Of a DNA stretch of 64,000 bases, positions 7,814 through 16,425 are shown in pieces. Where the stretch lies: the NCBI RefSeq assembly GCF_020907985.1, contig NZ_JAJJPA010000008.1, forward strand, positions 124,001 through 188,000, read 5' to 3'. The position numbers and the translations under genes were made by a program. Source of the DNA: Kitasatospora humi (GTDB lineage: Bacteria > Actinomycetota > Actinomycetes > Streptomycetales > Streptomycetaceae). The notes beneath the pieces are model-generated. The model saw nothing but the letters and a program-made list of their open reading frames with translations, was not told the origin of the DNA and did not search any database. Numbering within the stretch: position 1 is the first letter of the stretch; each line of letters starts with the position of its first letter.

Positions 7814-9520
7814 CTGATGCGGCCGGTGGCGCTCCAGCAGCAGCACGGCCACGTCATCGGTGAGCGCGCCGCCGTTGAGCTCCTCCACCTCGGCGAGCGC
7901 GCCGTCCACCAACCGACCGCGGGTGAGGCCGTGGGCCTGGTGGTCGCCGATCAGGGAGAGCAGCCCGTCCTGACCGAGCCGCCGCGAACCCGCGCCGACC
8001 CGGCCCTCGATCAGACCGTCGGTGTAGAGCAGCAGACTCCAGCCGGGAGCCAGCTCCAGGTGGTAGGGCGGCCAGACCGCCTCGGTGTCGTCGCAGGGCA
8101 GCAGGCCCAGCGCCGGACCGGCGTTGTCGCTGGGCAGCACCACCGGGCGTTCGCTGCCGGAGAGCAGCAGCGGCGCCGGATGCCCGGCCAGGTAGAGCTG
8201 GGCGTACTCGACGGCCGGCCCCTCGGAGGGCAGCGGCTGCTGGCCGATCCCCGGCGCCGGCCGGTCGGTCGTCGCCGGGCCGCCGGTCACGGCTTGGCGG
8301 TGCGGGCCCGCCTGGTGCTCCGGCGGGGCGCTGGGGGTGATGACCAGCATGCAGAGGGTGGCGAAGATCTCCTCGTTGCGGCGCTCGTGCTCCAGCACGT
8401 GCTGCAGCGTGGTGAGCAGCGTCTGCCCGGTGAGCCCGGCGAAGACCAGGGTGCGCCACGCTATCCGCAGTGCGACGCCGAGCGCGGCCTCGTCGGGGCC
8501 GTGCCCGCAGACGTCGCCGATGACCACGTGCACGGTGCCGTCGTCGGTGCGGACCGCGTCGTAGAAGTCGCCGCCGAGCAGGGCGCGACGGCGCCCCGGG
8601 CGGTAGCGCCGGGTGAACGAGAGATCGGCGCCGTTCAGCAGCGGGGTGGGCAGCAGATGGCGCTGCAGCCGGGCGTTCTCCTGGCCGCGCAGCTCGGCTT
8701 CGACCAGGCGGCGCTGCGATTCGTCGGCCCGCTTGCGTTCCACCGCGTACCGCAGGGCACGGGCCAGCAGCGGACCGTCGGTGGCGCCCCGGGTGAGGAA
8801 GTCCTGGGCGCCGGCAGCCACGGCGGCGGCGCCCAGTTGGTTGTCGGCGGCGTCGGTGAGCACCACCACGGCCGCATTGGGGGCCAGTCGGAGCACCTCG
8901 CGCAGCCCGTCGAGCGGGTCCGTCCGGTCGGTGGCGCCGGGGCCGCCGGGCGTGTCGGTGGGCGGGGTGCCCAGGTCGAGCAGCACGCAGCTGAAGTCGA
9001 CCAGTGCCGGCCGGCCGCGCCGCTGCCCGGCCAGCAGTCCGGCGGCCGCGGTCAGCCCGTGCGCCCGGTGCAGCTCGAAGGTGGTGCCGCCGGTGGCGAT
9101 CAGTTCCTGGATCAGCCGGGTGTCGGTGGTGTCGTTCTCGATCAGCAGCAGCTTGAGCGGGCCCGCCGCGCGGTCCCCGGTCACCGGGCGGGCGGTGGCG
9201 CGCGGAGCGGGCAGCGCGACGCCGGCCGTCGGCTCGGGGGCGCCCGCGCCGTCGGCGGCACGACGGGGCAGCCGGGCCGCGTCGGCGACCCCGCTCAGGT
9301 CGCCGAGCGCCGCGGTGCTGCCGAGGCGGCCCAGCTCCTCGAGGGAGTCGAGGCCGTGGATGGAGTGCAGTCCGTTCATGCCGTTCAGCTCGTCCTCGCC
9401 GACCACCGTGGCGGTCGGATCAGGGCATGGCGCGGCGACGCGCTGGCGGACGCCAGCGGTGGCCGGGGCGCCGGACCGGCTGTTGGAGCCGTGTCCTTGC
9501 CCGTCTCCCGTAGCGGGCAC
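7802..9520 (-). CDS. PP2C/SpoIIE-type phosphatase with response-regulator receiver domain
   Basis: A 572-residue protein. The N-terminal ~120 residues are disordered. A receiver-like domain follows (LKLLLIENDTTDTRLIQELI ... FSCVLLDLGTP, VVVLTDAADNQLG, GAQDFLTRGATDGPLLARAL), with the Asp of LLDLG in the phospho-acceptor position. Then comes a short coiled coil and a PPM/SpoIIE phosphatase (LLGGDFYDAV, VIGDVCGHGPDEA, LYTDGLIEGR, LTDDVAVLLL), with the metal-binding Asp residues present. Such proteins dephosphorylate anti-anti-sigma factors in partner-switching networks. The GTG at 9518-9520 has GGAGGA seven bases upstream; a longer frame to 9613 lacks a site. No cognate anti-sigma gene is adjacent. 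Confidence 0.9.
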   Translation of the reverse strand: MPATGDGQGHGSNSRSGAPATAGVRQRVAAPCPDPTATVVGEDELNGMNGLHSIHGLDSLEELGRLGSTAALGDLSGVADAARLPRRAADGAGAPEPTAGVALPAPRATARPVTGDRAAGPLKLLLIENDTTDTRLIQELIATGGTTFELHRAHGLTAAAGLLAGQRRGRPALVDFSCVLLDLGTPPTDTPGGPGATDRTDPLDGLREVLRLAPNAAVVVLTDAADNQLGAAAVAAGAQDFLTRGATDGPLLARALRYAVERKRADESQRRLVEAELRGQENARLQRHLLPTPLLNGADLSFTRRYRPGRRRALLGGDFYDAVRTDDGTVHVVIGDVCGHGPDEAALGVALRIAWRTLVFAGLTGQTLLTTLQHVLEHERRNEEIFATLCMLVITPSAPPEHQAGPHRQAVTGGPATTDRPAPGIGQQPLPSEGPAVEYAQLYLAGHPAPLLLSGSERPVVLPSDNAGPALGLLPCDDTEAVWPPYHLELAPGWSLLLYTDGLIEGRVGAGSRRLGQDGLLSLIGDHQAHGLTRGRLVDGALAEVEELNGGALTDDVAVLLLERHRPHQLMG

Positions 9521-9744
9521 GGATGATTCCTCCTCTTCCCTGACGGGGTAACGGCTGCGGTCCACGGGTAGTGCCCGCGCGGCACCGCGAGTCAGGGAGC
9601 CTTTCGCGACCATAACGTGATCTCCGGGGATTTCCTTGGCTGGTCGGCGTGGATGTGGTTATTGCCACGCTGGTGGCGGGGCTGACGGCTAGCGTGTGGG
9701 GACTCGGGTCGGGCGGACCCGTGACCGAGCCCGGGGAGCTGACG

Positions 9745-10305
9745 GTGACACAGGTCACACTTGTTCAGGGTGATATCACGAAGCAGAGCGTCGATGTGGT
9801 GGTCAATGCCGCCAACTCGTCCCTGTTGGGCGGCGGTGGCGTGGATGGAGCGATCCATCGGGCGGGTGGCCCGGAGATCCTCGCCGAGTGCCGGGCGCTG
9901 CGGGCCGGGCACTACGGCAGTGGACTGGCGACGGGGCAAGCGGTGGCGACCACGGCCGGGAAGCTGCCGGCCGGGCATGTGGTGCACACCGTCGGCCCGG
10001 TTTACGGGGCGTACGCGTTCGAGCAGGGTGCGGAGCTGCTGGCGTCCTGCTACCGGCAGTCGCTCCGACTCGCGGTGGAGCTGGGGGCCGCATCGGTGGC
10101 CTTTCCGGCGATCTCGGCCGGGGTGTACGGCTGGCCGATGGAGTCGGTGGCACGGATCGCGCTGTCGACCGTGCTGGCCGAAGTGGCAGGGAGTGCCGGC
10201 GGACTGGAGGAGGTGCGGTTCGTGCTGTTCGGAGCCGAGGCCCACGGGACCTTCGAGCGGGTGCGGGACGAGTTGCTGGGCGGCCCGGCGGTGGTGCGGG
10301 AGTAG
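9745..10305 (+). CDS. Macrodomain protein (O-acetyl-ADP-ribose deacetylase type)
   Basis: A 186-residue single-domain macro protein. It shows the MacroD-type motifs: VTLVQGDITKQSVDVVVNAA (ADP-ribose adenine pocket), NSSLLGGGGVDGAIHRAGG (loop 1), and AFPAISAGVYGWPMESVARI (loop 2). The catalytic Asn and Asp positions appear conserved, so hydrolysis of O-acetyl-ADP-ribose or mono-ADP-ribose from proteins is expected. The GTG at 9745 follows GGGGAG by six bases; frames from 9649 or 9721 would add a non-conserved leader. It is divergent from the phosphatase and convergent with the methyltransferase. Confidence 0.9.
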   Translation: MTQVTLVQGDITKQSVDVVVNAANSSLLGGGGVDGAIHRAGGPEILAECRALRAGHYGSGLATGQAVATTAGKLPAGHVVHTVGPVYGAYAFEQGAELLASCYRQSLRLAVELGAASVAFPAISAGVYGWPMESVARIALSTVLAEVAGSAGGLEEVRFVLFGAEAHGTFERVRDELLGGPAVVRE

Positions 10306-10464
10306 TCGCGCGGGCGGGCCCGCCCATGCCATCTGGTGGGGCGGGCTGGCCCAAACGTTCTGTTCGAATCAAGGAGCGTCAGGTGAACTGCCTCCATGGT
10401 GGCCTGACGGGGCGTCAACATGCCAGGGCAATTCGATAACTCGTTCGAGTGAATTGGCGGAGCC

Positions 10465-10480
10465 GCTCGAAGCTTCGAGC
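10465..10480. repeat. 16-bp perfect palindrome between convergent genes
   Basis: GCTCGAAGCTTCGAGC is fully self-complementary. A nearby nested inverted repeat (ACTCG-TT-CGAGT inside CAATTC/GAATTG, 10430-10456) lies just before it. Both are in the roughly 200 bases between the convergent macrodomain and methyltransferase genes, so termination or an unrecognised protein site is possible. Confidence 0.6.
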
Positions 10481-10501
10481 CCGCCGGGCACCGCGGTGGC
10501 G

Positions 10502-11335
10502 TCAGGGCGCCAGCGCTGACCAGGGCAGCGTGACCTCGCCCTGCCGCCACCGGCAGGGCGCGTCGACCAGCGGCCAGTGCCCGCCCAGCGCGGTGCACGC
10601 GGCCACCCAGCGCTGCCGCGCCCCGAACGCCCCGTACGGCGCGGCGGCCGCCCAGGCCCGGTCGAAGTCGGTGAGGAAGGCGTGCACCGGCCGGCCCGGC
10701 ACGTTGTGGTGGATCAGCGCCTTGGGCAGCCGTTCGGCCAGGTCGGAGGGCCGTTCCAGGCCGGCCAGCCGCGCCGCGAAGGTCACCGTGCGCGGTCCTT
10801 GCGGCCCCAGCGCCACCCAGACGTGCCGGCGCCCGATCTCGTCGCAGGTGCCCTCGACCAGCAGCCCGTCCGGCGCCAGCCGACCGCACAGCCGCTGCCA
10901 GACCGCCTCCACCGCCTCCTCGTCGTACTGGCGCAGCACATTGGCGGCCCGGATCAGCTGGGCGTCGGCCCCGTCGAGCGGCACCTCGAAGCCGCCCCGG
11001 CGGAAGGTCAGGCCGGGCGGCCGGGCGTACGGCAGCGCGGCCGCCACCCGGGCGGGCTCGATCTCGATGCCGACCATCCGCACGTCCGGCCGGACCGTGC
11101 GCAGCCGGCCGTACAGCTCCACCGCCGTCCACGGCGCCGCACCGTAGCCCAGGTCCACGGCGACCGGGGCGGCGTCGGCGCGGCGCAACCGCCCGCCCAG
11201 GGTGTGCACGATCCAGCGGTCCATCCGACGCAGCCGGTTGGTGTTGGTGGTCCCCCGGGTGACGGTTCCCACCGGCCGGGCGCCGGGCCGGGCGGTCCGC
11301 GTCCCGAACGCGCCCGGGTCGAACGATGAAGCCAT
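10502..11335 (-). CDS. Class I SAM-dependent methyltransferase
   Basis: A 277-residue protein with a Rossmann-type methyltransferase core: motif I AVDLGYGAAPWTAVEL, acidic loop VRMVGIEIEPARVAAA, then LIRAANVLRQYDEEAVEAVW and DGLLVEGTCDEIGRRHVWVA. Homologues lie next to mshA in Streptomyces. The substrate is not known. The ATG at 11335 is taken as the start; further upstream frame is unlikely coding because it reaches into the mshA promoter. The gene is divergent from mshA, so the 164-base interval should hold both promoters. Confidence 0.85.
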   Translation of the reverse strand: MASSFDPGAFGTRTARPGARPVGTVTRGTTNTNRLRRMDRWIVHTLGGRLRRADAAPVAVDLGYGAAPWTAVELYGRLRTVRPDVRMVGIEIEPARVAAALPYARPPGLTFRRGGFEVPLDGADAQLIRAANVLRQYDEEAVEAVWQRLCGRLAPDGLLVEGTCDEIGRRHVWVALGPQGPRTVTFAARLAGLERPSDLAERLPKALIHHNVPGRPVHAFLTDFDRAWAAAAPYGAFGARQRWVAACTALGGHWPLVDAPCRWRQGEVTLPWSALAP

Positions 11336-11499
11336 GCCCGCAGGGTACGCGGCGGCGGGCCGGCCGCCATCCGCCCGGTGCGCCGGGCGACTGAGTCGAG
11401 GGTCACGGAGGCGTGCGGGAATTCCGGCTCCCCTCAGGGGGTTGTGCGCCTGTTGAACCCAGTAGAGGGGTCGGGCCAGACGAGAGAGGTTGCAGTCAG

Positions 11500-12870
11500 G
11501 TGATCCAGCACCCCGTGTCGACGGCAAGGCGCGACCGGCAGTCCGCGTCGCGCGGGCGACTGCACGCCTTCGCCACCCGCGGCCGCCGGCCGCGCCGGAT
11601 CGCGATGCTGAGCGTCCACACCTCTCCACTGCACCAGCCGGGCACGGGCGACGCCGGCGGGATGAACGTCTACATCGTCGAGCTCGCCAAACGGCTGGCC
11701 ACGCTCGACATAGAGGTGGAGGTGTTCACCCGGAGCACCTCCTCCGACCTTCCGCCGAGCGTCGAGCTGGCCCCCGGCGTGCTGGTCCGGCACGTCACCG
11801 CCGGCCCCTACGAGGGCCTGGTGAAGGAGGACCTGCCGACGCAGCTGTGCGCCTTCACCCACGGCGTGCTGCGCACCGAGGCGGGCCACCGGCCGGGCCA
11901 CTACGACCTGGTGCACTCGCACTACTGGCTCTCCGGGCAGGTCGGCTGGCTGGCCGCCGAGCGCTGGGGGGTGCCGCTGGTGCACACCATGCACACCATG
12001 GCCAAGGTGAAGAACGCCGCGCTGGCGGAGGGCGACACCCCCGAACCGGCGGCCCGTGTGATCGGCGAGACCCAGGTGGTCGAGGCCGCGGACCGGCTGA
12101 TAGCCAACACCGCCGACGAGGCCCGCGAGCTGGCCTTCCACTACGCGGCCAGGCCCGACCAATTGGCCGTGGTGCACCCCGGGGTCAACCTGGAGCGGTT
12201 CGAGCCCGGCGGCCCGGGCGGGCAGCAGGCCGCCCGCGCCCGGCTGGGCCTGCCGCAGGACGCCGTCGTGTTGCTGTTCGCCGGCCGCATCCAGCCGCTG
12301 AAGGCGCCGGACGTGCTGCTCAAGGCGGTCGCCGAACTGCTGGCGCGCCGTCCCGAGCTGCGCGAGCGGCTGGTGGTGGCCGTGGTGGGCGGTCCGTCCG
12401 GCAGCGGCCTGGCCGAGCCGAAGGGCCTGCAGAAGCTGGCCGCCCAGCTCGGGCTCTGCGACGTGGTGCGGTTCCATCCGCCGGTGGGCCAGTCCGAGCT
12501 GGCCCAGTGGTACCGGGCCGCGACGGCGCTGGTGATGCCCTCCCACAGCGAGTCCTTCGGCCTGGTGGCCCTGGAGGCCCAGGCGTGCGCCACGCCGGTG
12601 GTGGCGGCCGCGGTCGGCGGGCTGCCGGTGGCGGTGCAGGACGGCGAGACGGGCACCCTGGTGACGGGGCACGACCCGGTCGACTGGGCGCGGGCCCTGG
12701 AACCGTACCTGACCCGTCCCGAGCTGGTCGCCCGGCAGGGCGCGGCGGCGGCCCTTCACGCGTCGGGCTTCGGCTGGGGCGCGGCGGCCGCGGCCACCGC
12801 CGAGGTCTACTCGGGCGCGATGAGCAGACCGGCCGGGTTGCTCAGCCTGGCCCGGCGGCGCTCGGGCTGA
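11500..12870 (+). CDS. mshA: MshA, D-inositol-3-phosphate glycosyltransferase (mycothiol biosynthesis)
   Basis: MshA transfers GlcNAc from UDP-GlcNAc to 1L-myo-inositol-1-phosphate, the first committed step of mycothiol synthesis. The protein (456 residues from the GTG at 11500) has the GT4/GT-B features: [20 protein letters not shown] and [14 protein letters not shown] at the N-terminal phosphate loop, [57 protein letters not shown], and the donor-site [20 protein letters not shown] with the E-x7-E pattern. It matches MshA along its length. AGAGAGG lies about ten bases before the GTG; a GTG at 11518 is also possible. It is followed by YbjN and gpm as in Streptomyces. Confidence 0.95.
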   Translation: MIQHPVSTARRDRQSASRGRLHAFATRGRRPRRIAMLSVHTSPLHQPGTGDAGGMNVYIVELAKRLATLDIEVEVFTRSTSSDLPPSVELAPGVLVRHVTAGPYEGLVKEDLPTQLCAFTHGVLRTEAGHRPGHYDLVHSHYWLSGQVGWLAAERWGVPLVHTMHTMAKVKNAALAEGDTPEPAARVIGETQVVEAADRLIANTADEARELAFHYAARPDQLAVVHPGVNLERFEPGGPGGQQAARARLGLPQDAVVLLFAGRIQPLKAPDVLLKAVAELLARRPELRERLVVAVVGGPSGSGLAEPKGLQKLAAQLGLCDVVRFHPPVGQSELAQWYRAATALVMPSHSESFGLVALEAQACATPVVAAAVGGLPVAVQDGETGTLVTGHDPVDWARALEPYLTRPELVARQGAAAALHASGFGWGAAAAATAEVYSGAMSRPAGLLSLARRRSG

Positions 12871-12964
12871 CCGCGGTGAGGCCGCCGACGGTGTGTGCTG
12901 CCGGAGCTGCCGGACGGGGAGGCCGGACCAGGGTGTCGGTCGCCGGGTGCTGGTCGGTTGTGAT

Positions 12965-13088
12965 GTCGGGCGGGGGATGGCCGGTCGTGCACGGACGTTG
13001 AACGCTTGGGGCGTCGGACGGGGGATGGCCGGTCGTGTACGGACGTTGAGCGCTTGGGCCGTCGGGTGGGGGACGGCCGGTCGCGCGA
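12965..13088. repeat. 48-bp direct repeats, about 2.5 copies
   Basis: Units beginning GTCGG at 12965, 13013 and 13061 share GGGGATGGCCGGTCGTG, then ACGGACGTTGA and CGCTTGGG at the same spacing; the third copy is partial. The period is a multiple of three, and the minus strand accordingly shows a repeated 16-residue word (VHDRPSPVRRPKRSTS), but no start signal or homology supports a gene. The 12,871-13,173 interval has no gene I can support. Confidence 0.8.
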
Positions 13089-13173
13089 GCCGCCAAGCGT
13101 GTGACACGCCGAGCGGTGGGACGCCGGTCGCAAACGGCGGCAGCGGCGCCTACCAGCCGGTAGCGTCACCGCC

Positions 13174-13731
13174 ATGGCAACCCGTACCAAGGACGAGGCC
13201 CGCGGCCTGCTGGCCGCCGCGCTGGACGAGACCGGAGTGAGCTGGGAGCCGGCCGCCGCCGACCCGTACACCCTGGTGGCGACCCTCCCCGGCACCCGCA
13301 AGCTCAGCACCACCTGTGCGTTGCGGATCGGCGACCACACCCTCTCGGTGAACGCCTTCGTGATCCGCCGCCCGGACGAGAACCACGAGGCGGTGTTCCG
13401 TTGGCTACTGGAACGCAACACCCGGCTGTACGGCGTCGCCTACGCGCTGGACTCGCTGGGGGACGTCTACCTGACCGGTCGCCTGCCGCTGGAGGCGCTG
13501 AGCGCCCAGGCGGTGGACCGGTTGCTCGGCACCGTGCTGGATGCGGCCGACGAGCCGTTCAACACCCTGTTGGAGCTGGGCTTCGCCACCGCGATCCGGA
13601 AGGAGTGGGAGTGGCGGACCAAGCGCGGTGAGTCCACCCGCAACCTGACCGCCTTCGCCCACCTGGCCGGCCCGGAACGGCAGCCCACCGGCCCGGAGCA
13701 GCAGGCGACCGCACCGGAGCAGCAGGCGTAG
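13174..13731 (+). CDS. YbjN domain-containing protein
   Basis: A 185-residue protein with a YbjN / type III secretion chaperone-like alpha-beta fold: SWEPAAADPYTLVATLPGTR, LSVNAFVIRRPDENHEAVFR, RLYGVAYALDSLGDVYLTGR, and a final helical section. Actinobacterial copies are conserved between mshA and gpm, as here, but their role is unknown. The C-terminus carries a low-complexity duplication (RQPTGPEQQATAPEQQA). The last ~170 bases are also overlapped on the opposite strand by the reading frame of the MFS transporter. Confidence 0.85.
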   Translation: MATRTKDEARGLLAAALDETGVSWEPAAADPYTLVATLPGTRKLSTTCALRIGDHTLSVNAFVIRRPDENHEAVFRWLLERNTRLYGVAYALDSLGDVYLTGRLPLEALSAQAVDRLLGTVLDAADEPFNTLLELGFATAIRKEWEWRTKRGESTRNLTAFAHLAGPERQPTGPEQQATAPEQQA

Positions 13732-15028
13732 CCGCTCCGGGTCGTCGGTCGGCGGCCGCCGTGGTGGTCCGGGCGGCGGTCGCCGTGGTGCGGGCGGTCG
13801 CCGTGGCGTCGGCCCGGCGGCCGACGAGGAGGTAGCCCACGCCCGCGGCGGTGCCGATCAGCGCGCAGCCGCCCCAGACCGCGCCCGCTCCCGCGTGGTC
13901 CAACAGCAGCCCGCCGGCCGCCGGGCCGACGAAGGACGCCCCGGACCAGGCCAGCGAGGAGACCCCCTGGTAGCGGCCGCGGGCGTGGGTCGGCGAGAGC
14001 TCGGCCACCAGGCTCATGTTGGTGGGCACCTGGACCACCTCACCGACCGTCCAGACCGCCACGCTCAGCGCGTAGAGCAGCACCGAGGTGCCGGCCAGGG
14101 CGGTGAGCGCCGCGCCCCAGCCGGCCAGCAGCGCGGCGGTCATCAGTACCCGGGCGCGGTCCCGGCCCCGGATCAGCCGGGTGACCGGGATCTGCAGCAC
14201 CACGATCAGCAGTCCGTTGAGCCCGATGACCAGGCCGTACTGGGTGGTGCTCAGGCCCTCCCGGCCCATCACCACCGCCAGCGTGCTGCTGCCCTGCTGC
14301 ATGATCACCGCGAACAGGAAGGTCATGGACACCAACGCGGTGAACCGCCGGTCGCGGAAGACGGTGCCCAGGCTGACCTGCGGCGCCTCGTCCCGTCGCC
14401 CGGGCTCGGGCGCGGTCGGCCGCGACTCGCGGACCTTGGCGAACACCACCATGGCGCAGAGCGCGGTGGTGGCGGCGTCGGCCAGGAAGAGCGGCCGGAA
14501 GCCGCCGAGTGCGATCAGTCCGGCGACCGCCGCGGAGACCCCGAAGCCGATGTTGATCGCCCAGTAGTTGAGTGAGAAGGCCCGCACCCGGTCCGCGGCC
14601 GGGACCACGTCGGCGATGATCGCGGAGATGGCGGGGCGGCCGGCGTTGGCGCACAGGCCGGTCAGCAGGGCGACGGCGGCGATCAGCAGGCGGCCACTGG
14701 TGTAGGCCAGCGCCGCCGTGCAGCCGGCGGTGAGCAGCTGGGACGCGAGCACGGTGGGCCGCCGGCCGAGGCGGTCCGCCAGCACCCCGCCGATCAGCGA
14801 GCCGACCGCCGCGCCGAGCCCGTACAGCGCGACCACCATGCCCGCGTACGAGGCCGAGTAGCCGCGTTCCGTGGTCAGGTAGAGCGCCATGAACGTGGTC
14901 ACGAACGCGCCCAGCTTGTTGACCAGCGTGGACAGCCAGAGCCACCAGAACTCGGCCGGCAGCCCTCCGACCGACTCGGTCAGGGCGCTGCGCAGCCGGG
15001 TCGGCAGGGCTGGGGCGGCGGTGGTCAC
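13559..15028 (-). CDS. MFS transporter with antisense-overlapping C-terminal extension
   Basis: A 12-helix major-facilitator permease. Visible motifs include the N-terminal helix LSTLVNKLGAFVTTFMALYL, motif A GGVLADRLGRRPTVL between helices 2 and 3, and repeated Gly/Ala/Leu-rich spans to GAVWGGCALIGTAAGVGYLL. Multidrug or metabolite export is likely; the substrate is unknown. The GTG at 15028 follows GGGAG by six bases. The normal MFS end is near VGRRADATATART, but the frame stays open for roughly 80 more residues of Arg/Ala/Pro-rich sequence and overlaps the YbjN coding end by 173 bases. That extension may be genuine, or the original stop may have been lost. Confidence 0.85.
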   Translation of the reverse strand: MTTAAPALPTRLRSALTESVGGLPAEFWWLWLSTLVNKLGAFVTTFMALYLTTERGYSASYAGMVVALYGLGAAVGSLIGGVLADRLGRRPTVLASQLLTAGCTAALAYTSGRLLIAAVALLTGLCANAGRPAISAIIADVVPAADRVRAFSLNYWAINIGFGVSAAVAGLIALGGFRPLFLADAATTALCAMVVFAKVRESRPTAPEPGRRDEAPQVSLGTVFRDRRFTALVSMTFLFAVIMQQGSSTLAVVMGREGLSTTQYGLVIGLNGLLIVVLQIPVTRLIRGRDRARVLMTAALLAGWGAALTALAGTSVLLYALSVAVWTVGEVVQVPTNMSLVAELSPTHARGRYQGVSSLAWSGASFVGPAAGGLLLDHAGAGAVWGGCALIGTAAGVGYLLVGRRADATATARTTATAARTTTAAADRRPGAATPAAPVRSPAAPGRWAAVPGRPGGRRRSGCGWTHRAWSATPTPSGSRWRSPAPTGC

Positions 15029-15195
15029 ACAAGGCTCCCGGGGTGGCGGGTGCCCCGACGGGCGAGTGGGGCGCCGCAGTCGGGACACGGAGCTGGCGTA
15101 GGTGGCTCATGTAAGTGGCTCAGCTGACGAGCACACATTACAAGCGGCCCCGGGGTCAGGCCAGTGATTTATTCCGACGGACTAAGCTGTCGGCC

Positions 15196-15954
15196 ATGGC
15201 TGACACGACCTACCGACTGATCCTGCTGCGCCACGGCGAGAGCGAGTGGAACCAGAAGAACCTCTTCACCGGCTGGGTCGACGTCGACCTCAACGAGAAG
15301 GGTGAGAAGGAGGCGGCGCGCGGCGGCGAACTGCTGGCGGCCGAGGGCCTGCTCCCCGACGTGGTGCACACCTCGCTGCTGCGCCGGGCGATCCGCACCT
15401 CGCAGATCGCGCTGGACAAGGCCGATCGGCACTGGATCCCGGTCAGCCGCAGCTGGCGGCTGAACGAGCGCCACTACGGCGCGCTGCAGGGCAAGGACAA
15501 GGCGGCGACCCTGGCCGAGTTCGGCGAGGACCAGTTCCAGCTGTGGCGCCGCTCCTACGACACCCCGCCGCCGGCGCTGTCCGACGACTCCGAGTACTCC
15601 CAGGCCCGCGACTCGCGCTACGCCGAGATCCCCAGCGAGCTGCGGCCGCGCACCGAGTGCCTGAAGGACGTCGTCACCCGGATGCTGCCCTACTGGTACG
15701 ACGCGATCGTGCCGGACCTGGCCGCGGGCAAGACGGTGCTGGTCACCGCGCACGGCAACAGCCTGCGCGCGCTGGTGAAGCACCTGGACGGCATTTCCGA
15801 CGAGGCCATCGCCGGGCTGAACATCCCCACCGGCATCCCGCTGGTCTACGAGCTGGACGCGGACTTCAAGCCGGTCACCGCCGGCGGCCGCTACCTGGAC
15901 GCCGAGGCAGCCGCCGCCGCGATCGAGGCGGTCAAGAACCAGGGCAAGAAGTAA
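15196..15954 (+). CDS. gpmA: 2,3-bisphosphoglycerate-dependent phosphoglycerate mutase
   Basis: A glycolytic enzyme interconverting 3- and 2-phosphoglycerate. The 252-residue protein has the histidine-phosphatase RHG motif ([12 protein letters not shown], catalytic His about residue 14), [43 protein letters not shown], and the second catalytic His in [19 protein letters not shown]. Length and motifs are those of dPGM/GpmA. The ATG at 15196 is chosen because [15 protein letters not shown] is the conserved start; frame upstream to 15115 is probably untranslated. No clear ribosome site is visible. It is transcribed away from the MFS gene. Confidence 0.96.
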   Translation: MADTTYRLILLRHGESEWNQKNLFTGWVDVDLNEKGEKEAARGGELLAAEGLLPDVVHTSLLRRAIRTSQIALDKADRHWIPVSRSWRLNERHYGALQGKDKAATLAEFGEDQFQLWRRSYDTPPPALSDDSEYSQARDSRYAEIPSELRPRTECLKDVVTRMLPYWYDAIVPDLAAGKTVLVTAHGNSLRALVKHLDGISDEAIAGLNIPTGIPLVYELDADFKPVTAGGRYLDAEAAAAAIEAVKNQGKK

Positions 15955-16074
15955 GCCACTTGCCGACCCGGCCCCTGACCTGCGCGGATGGCGCGGATCG
16001 GGGGCCGGGGTGCGTTCCGGGGCGTCTGCGGGCGCGTTTCCGGGGCCGGCCGGCCGCCCACCGGCGCGTCGTGG

Positions 16075-16120
16075 AACGGCCCCCGACCTGCGCGCACTTC
16101 GCGCGGGACCGGGGGCCGTT
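16075..16120. terminator. Strong terminator between gpm and the Cys-rich gene
   Basis: AACGGCCCCCG (16075-16085) pairs perfectly with CGGGGGCCGTT (16110-16120), and the interior contains a second hairpin (CGCGC/GCGCG). It lies between two converging genes and can serve both. Confidence 0.8.
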
Positions 16121-16131
16121 GTCGTTCGGGC

Positions 16132-16290
16132 TCAGTGCTCGCCGCAGCAGCCGCCGTCGGCACCGCCGCACTGGCACGGGGCACCGGACTGGCAGCCGCA
16201 GCCGCAGCCCGGGCTGCAGCCGCAGGCGCCGAGCAGGATCTCCTGCGGCGCCGTCTCGGCGGAGGTGGGTCGGGCGTGGTTGGTGGTCAT
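16132..16290 (-). CDS. 52-residue cysteine-rich (metallothionein-like) protein
   Basis: A short frame reading MTTNHARPTSAETAPQEILL and then GACGCSPGCGCGCQSGAPCQ, CGGADGGCCGEH. Nine cysteines fall in the last 31 residues, with CGC, CGCGC, CQC and CC spacings typical of metal-thiolate clusters or of a class of small actinobacterial Cys-rich peptides. There is no signal peptide or leader-peptide cleavage motif that I recognise. GAGGAGGG lies about ten bases before the ATG. Two inverted repeats lie directly upstream (16312-16345) and a terminator downstream, so this is a free-standing regulated unit. Metal binding is inference from composition. Confidence 0.75.
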   Translation of the reverse strand: MTTNHARPTSAETAPQEILLGACGCSPGCGCGCQSGAPCQCGGADGGCCGEH

Positions 16291-16311
16291 GATGAGGTGC
16301 CCTCCTCGATC

Positions 16312-16345
16312 GAACAGACGGCCTGTTCGGCGATGTCTGACATCG
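16312..16345 (-). promoter_or_regulatory. Two adjacent inverted repeats upstream of the Cys-rich gene
   Basis: GAACAG-N5-CTGTTC (16312-16328) and CGATGTC-T-GACATCG (16331-16345) stand side by side, 22-55 bases upstream of the ATG. Two distinct perfect palindromes in this position suggest two operators or two regulators, perhaps metal- or stress-responsive. No regulator gene is adjacent. Confidence 0.6.
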
Positions 16346-16425
16346 AGTGAAGACCCGTCCCTGATGGAGCGTCAACGGGCGCACCGAGGTGGAGAGTCGG
16401 CCGGGCGTGCGCCCCCAGCCGGGCG

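Noticed and set aside
7817-9526. A 569-residue plus-strand frame opposite the phosphatase gene
   Set aside because: The minus strand has complete receiver and phosphatase motifs and a ribosome site; the plus frame is His/Gly/Arg-rich GC shadow.
12965-13088. CRISPR array
   Set aside because: The copies are directly contiguous without unique spacers, and there are no cas genes in the window.
12807-13421. Minus-strand gene with a 16-residue repeat over the 48-bp repeats
   Set aside because: No ribosome site and no homology; it runs antisense into mshA and YbjN. The repeats are better treated as DNA repeats.
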